Origin: Larus michahellis
Taxonomy: Eukaryota > Chordata > Aves > Charadriiformes > Laridae
Assembly (NCBI RefSeq): GCF_964199755.1
Contig: NC_133896.1
Span: 92,426,215 to 92,490,214 of the forward strand
DNA: 64,000 nucleotides
Direction: 5' to 3'
Of this stretch, positions 41,891-52,600 are shown one piece after another; position 1 is the stretch's first letter, and every line of letters starts with the position of its first letter. The notes beneath the pieces are model-generated. The model was not told the DNA's origin. It made no database searches and was given only the letters and a program-made list of their open reading frames with translations. The position numbers were made by a program, and so were the translations under genes.

Positions 41891-44606
41891 AGTAAAGCCA
41901 TGATTATGAACAGCTCTGGTAGGTAAGACATAACCCCTGTCTGGAAGTTGCACCTGGAATCCTTACTGTCCTTCATGGGCAAACCATTCTCACCAAGAAC
42001 TAACTACGCTGCAGTTCATAGTCCTGTCGGGCAGAGAACAGACTTGGTTTTAGCAATCTTTTAGCAAGAAATTTTAGGGCATATGAATGAAATCAAGCAG
42101 CCTAAAAGTGGTCTGTATGAAGTGGGCAAGCAGCAAGGCAGAAGCACAGTGACTGTTTTTCACACCTGTGTGCCTGGTGCAGTTGGTAGCAGCTGGATGA
42201 GGGGGTGTGTAACTGCTGCCGTTGGTAATGAGTGGCTGACTGATGTGGGATTGATTTAACCTCATTTTGGTCAATTTTGAGGCCTGGGTTTAAGCAAAAC
42301 TGGAAAAACAAACATACAAGTGGGCTAATTGCAAAGCCAAACAGTGGGGGCTGATCCTTCCAGCACTGCCTGTGAGCAGGACACCATCTTAAACCATATT
42401 TTATTGGCTCCCTTACTGGATAGGACAATTACCCACCTTATAAAATATGTTATTTAAAAATGAGGTTAGACAAATTATGTCCAGACCACAGCAACTGATA
42501 AAAACATGCAGAGAGGGCTCCCCAAATGACCCTCCATTTGTCTGTGATGCACACAGGATTTGTGTCCCGAGTGGTTCCACACCACCGCATTGCTGGTCCT
42601 TTGGTCACTGTCAGCAGCTTGCTTCAAAATGCTCTACAGTTAACAGAAAAATGAGAAACTTTGCCTCCTGGTTAGGTTCACTTGAGTGAGCAGCGGTGAC
42701 AGTGACAGGTGCTACAGTCACGGGTTTCTCGCCCCTGTGGTAGGAGCGTGACAGGAAAACAGCATGTGCCCATGCTGCTGGTTTGTGTGGATCTGCAGCT
42801 TGTGCTGAAACACCTGCCTGCAGGCTGGAGCAGCTGAGACATGTGGGTCGGTGCTCTTGACTTTGCTGTTGGGCAAAGGGATGGGACAGGACCGTTGTAA
42901 ACTGCTGCCATAAGATCAATTGGACCAAATCATGGCCACTCTGGGGAATTAGTTTATTTATTAAAACTATCGTTATTTTTTTTTTTTAACGTGATGTTGG
43001 GGCATGAGAGTTTCGTAGTCGAGATTGTACAGCTGGTTAGCAATCCTCATGCTGTTGTGTTGCTTGTCTGCCATAAGCAAACTCAAATGCATTAAATAAC
43101 GTCTTTTTTTTTGGTGTTTTTAAACTCCAGTGCGCACATCAGTTTGCTTGGTGCAGATTCTATCCTAGAGTTTGCAATTCCAAATTTCATTTTCAAATCC
43201 TTTACTCTTTAAGGTTGCTGCAAGCCTCCTCACTCTCCATCAGTCTCTAGAGGAGTTATCAGCATATAGTGTAGCAGGGGATAGATCTGGGGGCTCACTA
43301 ATAAAGGAGCAACTCTGATGGAGGTGCTAAGAGTACTGCTTGCTCAGTGGAGAAGGGTGGAGATGCTGACGTGGTTAGCTGTGAAGCAATAGCATTCAAA
43401 TAGCATCCACAGTACTAGTTTGCTGAGTGTTTACAAAGCCTTCAATGGGAGCCTGGAAAACTTATTCCTCTGTCCCCAGAATATGACTGGAACTTCTGGT
43501 GGTTGGTATTTGACTGCTTTGGATCTTACATATTTAACCTAAGATATTACTAAAGAAAATGGTAATATTTGCACTGGGACTATCTAATATTTAGGGCACT
43601 GAATAATTAAACTCAACACAGACATCAAGCTGTTAGCATCTCTGGAAATGTGATTTATTTACATTAGTACTGGGTCAGGTAAAATGTTTCTGTTCACATC
43701 ATCCTGAACAGAACAGAGAAATTCCCGTCTCTTAGAACTGTTTTCAGCAAGTGAACTGTATGTATAAGAAGCAAACACTGGATCACATTTATTTGTTCAG
43801 ACAAATTTTACATTTTTGGCCCAAAAGTCAAGTTACACGTTCCGCAGAAACTCACACGGCCATCAGAAAAGCACAGGGACAGCACACGTGCATCTATCAG
43901 CTAAAGTTCCCAGCTGAAACCTGGAAATAGCATGATTTTTTTTCAGCACTGTTTACTTTTCCTCAGTGTTCACAAATGTCTTGACCCTGCAATGGAAACC
44001 CTTCAGTGACCAAGGCTGTCCTGCAATATTTTTCTCTTTTTCATCTTGTTGAAGCTGTTGTTCTCCGGGGCAGCCATCAGATTTATTGCAAAATTGGTAA
44101 CTAAGAAAATGAGAATGGATGTGGGATTCTTCACCTGAGCAAATCTTCCCCTTCTCTCCCCCCACAAACCATCCTAAACATTGTACTTTTGGCCTCACAA
44201 TGCTTACAGTGTCCAAATTTGCTCTCAAGTTTGACTGTCAGGTGAATAGCATGCGAAATTGGGCAATACTCTTGAAAAAGTGAGCAAGATTTGTAACAGC
44301 TTTTGCAATCAGGTGGCTTCTACCTGCTGCGTGTTTGCTGAGGCTGATAAGAGCTGAGTGGGTAGCGTGTAGCTGAGTAGTACGTATTTGTAAAGTGCAA
44401 TCACAGTTCTAGGACAAATTGTGCTTTACAAAAGCCTTAAAGGTGGCATGGAGTGAAAGGAAGGGCTGCTGTGATCACACCATGGACTCCGTGGAGTCTT
44501 GCTAAAATAGTGTCTTTGTGCTGCACAAGATGTAGAAGTGGATGTGGACTATACAGTAAGGCTACGCTGGTCAACCTGTACTCCACAAACAAACGAACAT
44601 TGCAGT

Positions 44607-44768
44607 TTTATTTATTCTGGGTGGGGGGATGGGGGATGGGGACATGAGGGGGCTGTTACATAAAATCTTAATTTAAATGCTTTGTGGTTATCTGCTGCTG
44701 CTGTTCACCCTGCTTTCCTCTGGCTCCTGGCCCTACTTGTGTAGCCAGGTCTCAGCTCCTCTTAACGG
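44607..44768 (-). other. HSD3B1: HSD3B 3' untranslated region with poly(A) signal
   Basis: Short 3' UTR on the minus strand between the stop codon (44769-44771) and overlapping AATAAA hexamers at 44616-44611 and 44612-44607. Downstream on the transcript strand comes 'ttcgtttgtttgtgg', a good GT-rich cleavage element. The UTR contains a C-rich run (complement of G runs at 44619-44652) immediately before the signal. Confidence 0.75.
44619..44652 (+). other. G-run cluster opposite the HSD3B 3' UTR
   Basis: On the plus strand, G runs of 3, 6, 5, 4 and 5 are separated by one to six bases, which fits a G-quadruplex pattern. The HSD3B transcript carries the complementary C runs, directly upstream of its poly(A) signal. 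Confidence 0.7.
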
Positions 44769-45583
44769 TTAGGCAGCCTTGCTTTTCAAGTACACCCTTC
44801 TCTGTGGGACTATGGAGGCCATCCACTGACCGGTGCACTGCTTGGCCTCTTCCCACGTGTAGCGGGGCATGTAGCCAAAATCCTTCTGTGCCTTTCTGTA
44901 AGAGAAGGTGAATGGGGTGTTCAGTAGAGTGACCAGGTGACGGTTGGTGGAGGGGATGTATCTGACAAACGGCCTGAGCAAGAAGCTCACGATCTCCAGC
45001 AGCAGTGAGAAGTAATACAACATTGTCAGAGGCATGGGGAGCCGGGGCTCGATTCCAAACCCCAGGTCCTTGGTCAGCTCATAATTTAGATCTGCGTAGC
45101 TCATATGAGGAGTGTCATCTGAGATGTAGTAGAACTTCCCCCTGATGTGCTTGGCTTTCTGTGGGACCCGCAGGGCTTTGGCTGCCTGCACATGTGCCCA
45201 GGCAATGTTCCCCACGTACACGGGATTCACCAAAGCCTCCTTCCTGGAGAAGCGCAGGTAGACATTTTTGTTCAAAAGACACTTATCCAGATGACCTTGA
45301 AGAAATGGGCATCCTTCTCCAAAAATGTACATGGATCTCAGGGCACAAGTTATCAGTGTGCCCCCATCCTTTAACACCTGGCCATCTGCTTTCAGCACAG
45401 AATCCTCTGCCAGTCTCTTACTCTGGGCATAAGGAGATTTGGATACACTCTCATAAGCTGTTTCTTCGTCACCATTGAAAATTGGGTCACCTTTGCAGTT
45501 TGGGCCTGCCACTTCTAAGGTACTGGTATATATGAAGTGCTGGACGCTACAGTGGACACATACCTCCAGCAGTAGCTTAGTAC
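44769..45583 (-). CDS. HSD3B1: HSD3B last coding exon: catalytic and membrane part of 3-beta-HSD/isomerase
   Basis: This exon encodes residues 107-377 of 3-beta-hydroxysteroid dehydrogenase/delta-5-4 isomerase, a membrane enzyme of ER and mitochondria. It converts pregnenolone, 17-hydroxypregnenolone and DHEA to progesterone, 17-hydroxyprogesterone and androstenedione using NAD+. The acceptor ctcttttgtag precedes 45583, and the split Gly codon joins the previous exon. Visible motifs are YTSTLEVAGPN (125-135), the catalytic Y158-AQS-K162, NPVYVGNIAWAHV (226-238), FYYISDDTPH (257-266), and a hydrophobic membrane segment LTMLYYFSLLLEIVSFLLRP (292-311). It ends KSKAA with TAA. Complete length is 377 residues against about 373 in mammals. 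No lesions are seen. It is the only HSD3B copy in the window. The paralogue number (1 or 2) cannot be decided from sequence alone. Confidence 0.97.
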
Positions 45584-48500
45584 CTACAAAAGAGAAACAT
45601 GCAAGTCAGTCTAGAGCTTTCCAAGCAGTGAAAAGTGAGCTTTTTAGATCAGAAACTCCATCTCTGCCCTGGGATTGGCCAGATCTCCCCTCTCTGCAGC
45701 TGGAAGAATCCTGTCCTGAACTGGGCAGCGTGTTCAATGAAACTGAACCTGCTCTGCATCTGTATTTAAGTGGTGTCAGTGCACCTGTTGGAGTTAAACA
45801 AGGATATACACTTGCGTGTTGTGGGGTTTTTTTTTATGTCAAGAGTCAAATTTTGCTCTTGCTTAGGTTGGTGTGGATACCAACCACAGATACAGCGGCT
45901 TGTGCCTGTTGGTTGGATTGACTTGGCTTAAGGCAGAGAACCTTCAGAAGCTGTCCCTCTCATTAGGTACCATCCATTCTGTGTGTTGAAGCCCCTGTTT
46001 TCCAGGCTTGAAGATGCTCTTTTGTGGTTTGCTAAGCAGGGACAGGATTAATGTGGGACCTGAACATTTGCTCCAAAAGCAGTTTCACCCGGTGGGCGTC
46101 TATCCACTATTCAATTGGCTTCAGAGCAGGGCTTGAAGGGAAAGATCTGTCAGAACAACGCATGATACCATGTTGTCAACAAGCATAGAGTGCAGTGAGC
46201 AAAGTGATGCTTGTGTATGTATGCCTCCTTTTTCAGCATATTCTGGCTTTTACTTGCAGTAATACAGGATTTCTTACTTTAAAAACCCTATCATAATGCT
46301 TTCATTGAGGAGAGCAGAGTTAAACTGGCAAGTTCAAGGTCTTTCAAGCAGCCAAGAGGGTTAAGCTAGGAAAGCACACTGAAGGGAAAAAGAAATATTT
46401 TAATAAATCGAGTTGTTTTAATTGGAAGTAGACTCTTTCCTTTTTCCTCTGAGCTTTGAGGCAAAAAAATGCCTTAGTTGTGCATTGTGTAGCGAGAGAC
46501 ATCATGTGTGAAAGAGGCAGTGACTTCGGAACAGAAGATACAGCTCAAAGACATTTGAAAATGTCTTTGGCACAGGAACATTAAGCCAAAACAACTGATA
46601 TGATATCAGAAGAGTGTGGCCTAAAATCAAGGGGATAAAATCAAACACTAGCAGTGAGGCACATAAATGATCTAACAAATCTGCTCAGTCTGTTACAACA
46701 ACAACGAAAGGCAGCACAATGCAGAGCAGGCTAGCATTGCTAAAGAGAATGTAATGAATAAAGGGGGTTCAGAGGACCAAGAAATGCTGGCAGCAAAATA
46801 TGGACCCATTAATGAGTGGGGGATGGGAAGAATTATTGAAGTGAATATTATTAGGGAGCCAAAATTTCTTTTTTCAAGCTTGAACAAGAAAAAGAAAGAA
46901 GTTGAAACAAACGGAAAGGAAATCTGGATGAGGCTTGAAGAAACACCAAGTGCAAAGAAAAAAATGTTACACAGCCATGAATAAATTCACATGAAAAGTG
47001 AGTTCATGAAAATCACTGTGTTTAGGTGACACACAAGGCAGAGTCATCTGGAAAATAAATTATTAACACAATATATTATTTAATAAATTAAAAGCTTAAT
47101 TCCTGACATCAATACTGTTTAGAAAGTGAGGGAAAGTAATAAAGTGCAGAAGGGCTAGATAAAATAAAATGAGATAGCAAGTTCTAAAACAAGAAAACAT
47201 AAAAATTATCCTGGCAGTTTGTATCTGTTCAAGACCAATTTCACCCAAATAAAATGTGTTTTATTTGCAAATCAAGGTAGTATGTAAAAAATGAAAAGGT
47301 TCTTACAGTAATGGGATTTTGAGCGCCTTTCACATAGCATGTAATAAAGTAAATTTCCCATGGAGCAGGTCTCCAAGTTTTGCTTGCACACAAAGCCCTT
47401 CTGGCTGAGGATCTGATTCACAGAGGGTACTTTTGTTTGGATTATATTTAATTACTTTCTTAACTCCCTTCTGCCTAAAAATTTGCTTCCCTTCCCTTCC
47501 TAAAAGATTTCTTTGCTCTGATTTTTTTTGTGTGGCATGTGAGACAGAGGAAACCCCTGCATCATGGCAAGTTTAACTTGTTTCCTTCTGTTCTGGTTTG
47601 TGAACGTCCACAGCTGATTCCTTGACATGTTTGTATTATGAAAGTTCTGGTTTCTAGGAGAAACAAAACTTTCATCCTGCAAGTCAATGAAGTACGTAGC
47701 AGTGTCTTGGCTGGTCAGAAAGCCAGAAGAGCATCAGAATGGAAATGGAGGGAAATAGGGAAGAGGACTGCAGTGTTTGCTGACTGACCTTAGGGTCAAT
47801 TTGCTCTAGGAGTTGGTCTGGAGTGTGCTTTCATTCTACCAAATGTTATCAGCCAACCCTCACTGGCCCTGTGGGCTTATTTCACAGGCAGGCAGACTCT
47901 GCTGTGGGGAATCTGAAAGATTTATGAAAGCCTAGATTCTTTGTGCTTAAGTCTAAACCTGCCAAAAGGAACAATGGGGCAGACTTAAATAAACTTTCTA
48001 GCTCTGACTCCAGCTCAGAGCTAGAGAGCTTTCTGCTTTTGGGACATTTTAAGATTTGTTTGGGATTTTTGTTGGTTTTTTTTCCCCCCATGAGTTTAGG
48101 CAACACATTCTGCTGTGAAAAACAGATTGTAGCAGGAGTATGGTCATAAAGAGAGAGCTTTACAAATCCTCTTTCTGAACTATCACCCTTGTATATTTAT
48201 TTCTCATACCACCCAATGCAGTTTACAGGAACTTGCCTTTCTGCTCTTCCCTCCTGGCAGGGACCTAAGAAGCTGCCCTCTGGGCTCTAATTTGGACGCT
48301 GACAATTTGTGGCTTTGACTGAGCAGAAATGAATGGGTCTGGAAGCACAGACAATGAGCCAGGCTGAAACAGCCCAAATGCCATCCCACTGTTTTTAAGG
48401 TGCATGTAAGACACACACCAACTACAAAGCATGTTCTCTTGCTCTGAACACTGGTGAGTAGCCAATGTTTGTAAAAGTGGTGCCTGTAGAAATATGTTCC

Positions 48501-49478
48501 TTATTTTTCTGTGAAGAAGCCCAGTATCTGTGGCACAGAGGAACAAAAAACCAGGAAAACCATACATGTAAATAAGAACATCTTCACCAAGGAGCTGAAG
48601 CAACAGAGCCAAGGAGGTCAATGTGCATGCAGGTTAGGCAGTACCAGTTCCCTGAAAGGCATAGGTTTTGGGATCAGAGGGAGGTGAGTGAAGTCATTCT
48701 TTTAGGAAATAAATTTCCTGGCAGCTGATGCCGCACAAGCCATTCCTAAGCCAAAAACTTCCCCCTCCATATGATCTTTTCACAAAGAACGGAGGCTCCT
48801 TAGCAGAAAGGGAGATCCATCCCTGAGTGAGAAGTCACTGAAACCCCTCCCTCCCGTTGCCTTGAGGTTATTGGGGGATTTTTAATGATAAGCTCAAGGT
48901 GGGAGAGCACCTGCTCCTCTGAACTGCATTCATGCACACACAGGCGTAATGGCTAACAGGAGGAAAAGGAGAAGAGGAGGAAGAGAAAGAACAGGAAGCA
49001 GAGAGCCACAGAGTCTGGAACATAAGCAGCGCAAGTTTGCTGTAATTGCAGCCAAAGCCTGCAGTGTTTGTAAAAATTAAAAAATGTCCACAGGCAGTGA
49101 TGCTACATGGGGAGGGAGAATAAGAACCGATTTTTCTCAGATGCGCATTGGGATTTCAGAGGTGAATTCACTTCCAGAAAGGTGCACTGATCATGGGATT
49201 ACGGCTATCCCTGCTGAAGGCAAAGCCTGTGCAGATGTCAGGATGGGCATATGTGAATGCTGACAAGACTGAATGATCCTGCAGTGCCCTGCAGTGGAAA
49301 ACTGGTGCATACTGGGTGTGGAGAGCAACAGAGATGCACAGGGCTGCACAAATCTGTACAAGATGCAGAAAACCCAGTTAATCTGACTCAAAAAACAGGT
49401 CAGGTGTTCCCTTTCCTGAACAGATGATGATTAGTACATAATAGACACGGGTTTGAGAAAGGTGCTTCACCCGCTCAC
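45584..49478 (-). other. HSD3B1: HSD3B intron between coding exons 2 and 3
   Basis: Intron of 3.9 kb on the minus strand, from GTGAGC (49478) to ctcttttgtag (45584). No repeats of known family or additional exons are seen. Its AT-rich left half (46.4-47.7 kb) contains only chance frames. Confidence 0.85.
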
Positions 49479-49643
49479 CTGTCACATTCACTTCCCAGAG
49501 CAGCTGCTTCTCTATGAGGCCCAAGGTGTCAATGATGGAAGCCGTGTGGATGACGAGGGAGACCCCTTGGCAGGCACGATGCAGGAACGTCACATCTCGG
49601 ATGTCCCCTTCCAGGATTTTCACCTCAGTCTTACCCTGGAACT
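49479..49643 (-). CDS. HSD3B1: HSD3B middle coding exon
   Basis: Exon of 165 nt, the same length as I recall for the equivalent mammalian exon. It lies between tgcccttgcag and gtgagc on the minus strand. Two bases complete Lys52, then FQGKTEVKILEGDIRDVTFL (53-72), HRACQGVSLVIHTASIIDTL (73-92), GLIEKQLLWEVNVT (93-106) and one base of Gly107. The LEGDIRD and VIHTASIID blocks belong to the NAD-binding Rossmann fold of the extended short-chain dehydrogenase family. Frame and splice phases (1 to 1) join both neighbours exactly. Confidence 0.97.
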
Positions 49644-52600
49644 CTGCAAGGGCAGCAGAAGACAAAGCAGAAGACCTTATGGGCATCCTAAGAAGAGCAC
49701 TGAGAGGAGTGGTGAAGGGCTGCGTGGACGCTGACGCTGTGCCTGGGAGGTGCTGACTGCCCAGGCACGGGATTGATATTTTAAGGCTGGCAAAACAGCC
49801 AATGGCTATATTCTCAAGTGCTGATTACAGTGCTATAGAAGTCTATCTTGCATTACCTACCATATTTTTGGAGCCGCTCTTCAACATGGTTCTTTCTTTT
49901 TTTCTTTTTCTTTTTTTTTTTTAAAAAGAAATCTTTCCCACTGCTAGTCAGGGTCTGAAGCTTCCTTCAGGTGTGACTGTTCTAAAGTTCACAGAGCTTT
50001 AGCTATGCATGTTCCGGTGACCAGCTATTTATAAAAGTGTTAACCCAAGCATACCGAACAGCCAGGCATTGCCTGCTCCTGTCTTCAAGGTGATGAATGA
50101 TCTCTCTCCACCCACAGCATGTGTGCACAGAGCTGTGTTCACACCTATCTTCTGCCCCTTGACCTTGCTCATATTGCAGCTCTTCTAATACATTACTTAC
50201 AGTTCTGGCACATCTTTTTTATGTACCTCGGCCAGGACTTACTGTGCCTCTTCTAACTCCAGCTCTGTCTCCGTTTCAGCGTCTGTGCTGTGGGGTCATT
50301 TTTAGCACGCACATCTTTCTGGTCTAAAACTAAACTCTCAAGGCTGCTCTCCTGAGCTACCTCAGCCCTGATTTGCTTTAACTCCTGCTTTTTAAGCCCC
50401 CTCCCTCCCCAGCAGTTAAAGTGTGTGACCCTGGTGCAGCCCTAGTATCAGAGGCATCCTTCCTCTAAGTTTTGCTGGGCAGAAGCATCCTTATATACAG
50501 CCCAGAACTACGCTAACAAAATTGTGCTGGCACAGGCTGATCACCTGGAGAAATTTATAGTCCGAGGCCATTCTGCTCTCCTGGTAAGCCTGCTGGCCTG
50601 GCTGGAGCTATGCCATGGGAGAGGAGAGGACTTTCTCAGCATGACTTACAGCTTTTCAGGATGCGGTGTCATTACAGCAAGTCCTCCCGCGAGCCTCTGC
50701 TGTGGCTGCACTAGAGGGCTCCCCAGGCACAGCTGCTGGGAAGGGACTCTGCAGCACAGGCAGATGCTCTGTCTTCTTCCAGCGTAATCAAATGTCCATT
50801 TCAGATAAGAGAAGAATCTGATTAATTTAATACAGCTTTTAGCCTCAGCCGTGACTGAAATCCTGTGTATCCTACTGCTTTGTCACTGGCTCCAAAGCAG
50901 GCAGTATTTCAGCCCATGTCTTCAATGGAGAAACACTAAGAGAGACAGCTGCTGAGGTCTGGAACTGAGTGGGAGTATCTTTTAAAATGGTTTTGTCTCA
51001 TTATCTCTGTAGCACACTAGAATGTAATCCTGTATTAATTTAACGATTATTCAGATGCAACGGGCTTGAGGGTCTTTTTTTTTTCATCACAGTCAATTGG
51101 TCTGAGATGTGAAATGGGAGTCTAAATGCTCAACATTTACAGAACTGTTACTAAATCTAGAGTTACTGCCCTCCCAGCACAGTCACTGCCACATGCTCTT
51201 TCATGCTTTTTCATTTTAAAGAAGCATTCATTTCCTAAGGCTCCATTTTCAGAAGGTTTACACTGACATCTACTTGTATGGATGCAAAAGCGTCAGGCAA
51301 TATGGACAGGCCTTTTATTAAGCAACTGGTAGTTAGATTTGCCCTAATAAATATTAGTCTTTGTACAGCCGTTAGGCTGATGTCCATAAGTTATGCTTTG
51401 TGGGCCTGCAGTAATCCAAAGGGTTGAAATACATGGTTTTCACAATGTAAATTCTGGTATGTGGCCCCTTCAGAGTGGTTGCTGTGCCTGGGCAGGAGTT
51501 AGGAAAATAGAAGCTTTTACACATGCAAACCAAAGCTTTTAGGAAAAATAGAAAAAAGAAACTTGTCCCTTTTAAAGCTGATGACAGGGAAAGTTGGTAT
51601 CAGTCACTGGAAAGCTGCTGACTAGCTGCTTTGTGACTCGTTTGGGCTTGCATTTAAGTTGTGTGTGAGACATAAGGCAGGAAAGCTGCTCCTCCATTCC
51701 ACTTTACTCAGCAGAAGTTTCCCTGGTAAGTACAGTATGGGCCTTGTTCACTTTACCAGCATAAGCTAGATGTCAGGAATCAGCAGATTGATCTTGTTTT
51801 GCTCTGGGGGAAGAGGAAAACTAGTGTGAGTTTGGAAGCAGAGAGAGGAAAGAAGAAATGACTGACAGACAGTGGTTTCAATCTGAGATGGACAGCAAAG
51901 AAAAACTTGATTTGCATATGGGCAAATCATTCCCCTGGTGTCAAAAAAGCACGTGTGTGTCATGTGGGAGGGGGAGAAAGAGAATAAATTCAACCCAGCT
52001 CTCTATTTTTGCATACAGTGATTATGAGAAAGTGTCTACTCACTGGGAAAGCTTCTTCTACTTCATCAAGGGGTTCTGTGTCCTCTGACCTGCAAGTAAC
52101 GTTCCCTGCTTGCTACGGAGTAGTTTTTGCTTGGAAATGCAATGATTACTTGATAAAATTTGATCTCCTGTTGTGAGCAGTGCCTGACTCAGCAGTACAG
52201 TTGGGCTGCTTGCCCTAAGCTGTCTTTCTCTTTTCTATGTGTTGTTTGATGTTCAAGCAAACAGTAATGTCTGTGAGACTTCAGTAGCTTGAATTACTTA
52301 ATATTCTTTTATAGAGGTCCTAAAGGCTGTGGGGTGGATGGTGGGGAAAGGTGTTCCTCTTGAGAGATCTCCACTTGCCTGCTCAACTGGATGGTTCATT
52401 ACAATGATCTACTTTGTGTATTCATAGGACAAAATTAAAAACTGCGTCTTATTTTCATTTGTAAAGGGTAAAGCAATTTGTTTGCTTCTTTACCTAGGGA
52501 AGTTGTGATGTCTATTCTGTTCCCATTTCAACTACTGGGATGTTCTGTTGCTACTCTGCCCTTCTGTTTCGAACGCAGTCATAAAGGCAAACAAATGTCT

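Larger units (their letters stand above)
39659..44606. other. Intergenic region between the zinc-finger relic and HSD3B 3' end
   Basis: No gene recognised. Purine-rich, degenerate repeat units occur at about 40,620-40,900 and 41,600-41,890. The long minus-strand frames over 41,260-41,953 arise from this biased composition. From 42.0 to 44.6 kb the sequence is unique, with a short poly-T run near 42,978. The two genes on either side converge here. Confidence 0.7.

Noticed and set aside
41260-41953. Minus-strand open frames of 227 and 169 codons
   Set aside because: They lie in purine-rich degenerate repeats, are rich in Pro, Ser and Leu from biased composition, overlap in two frames, and have no recognisable domain or splice signals.
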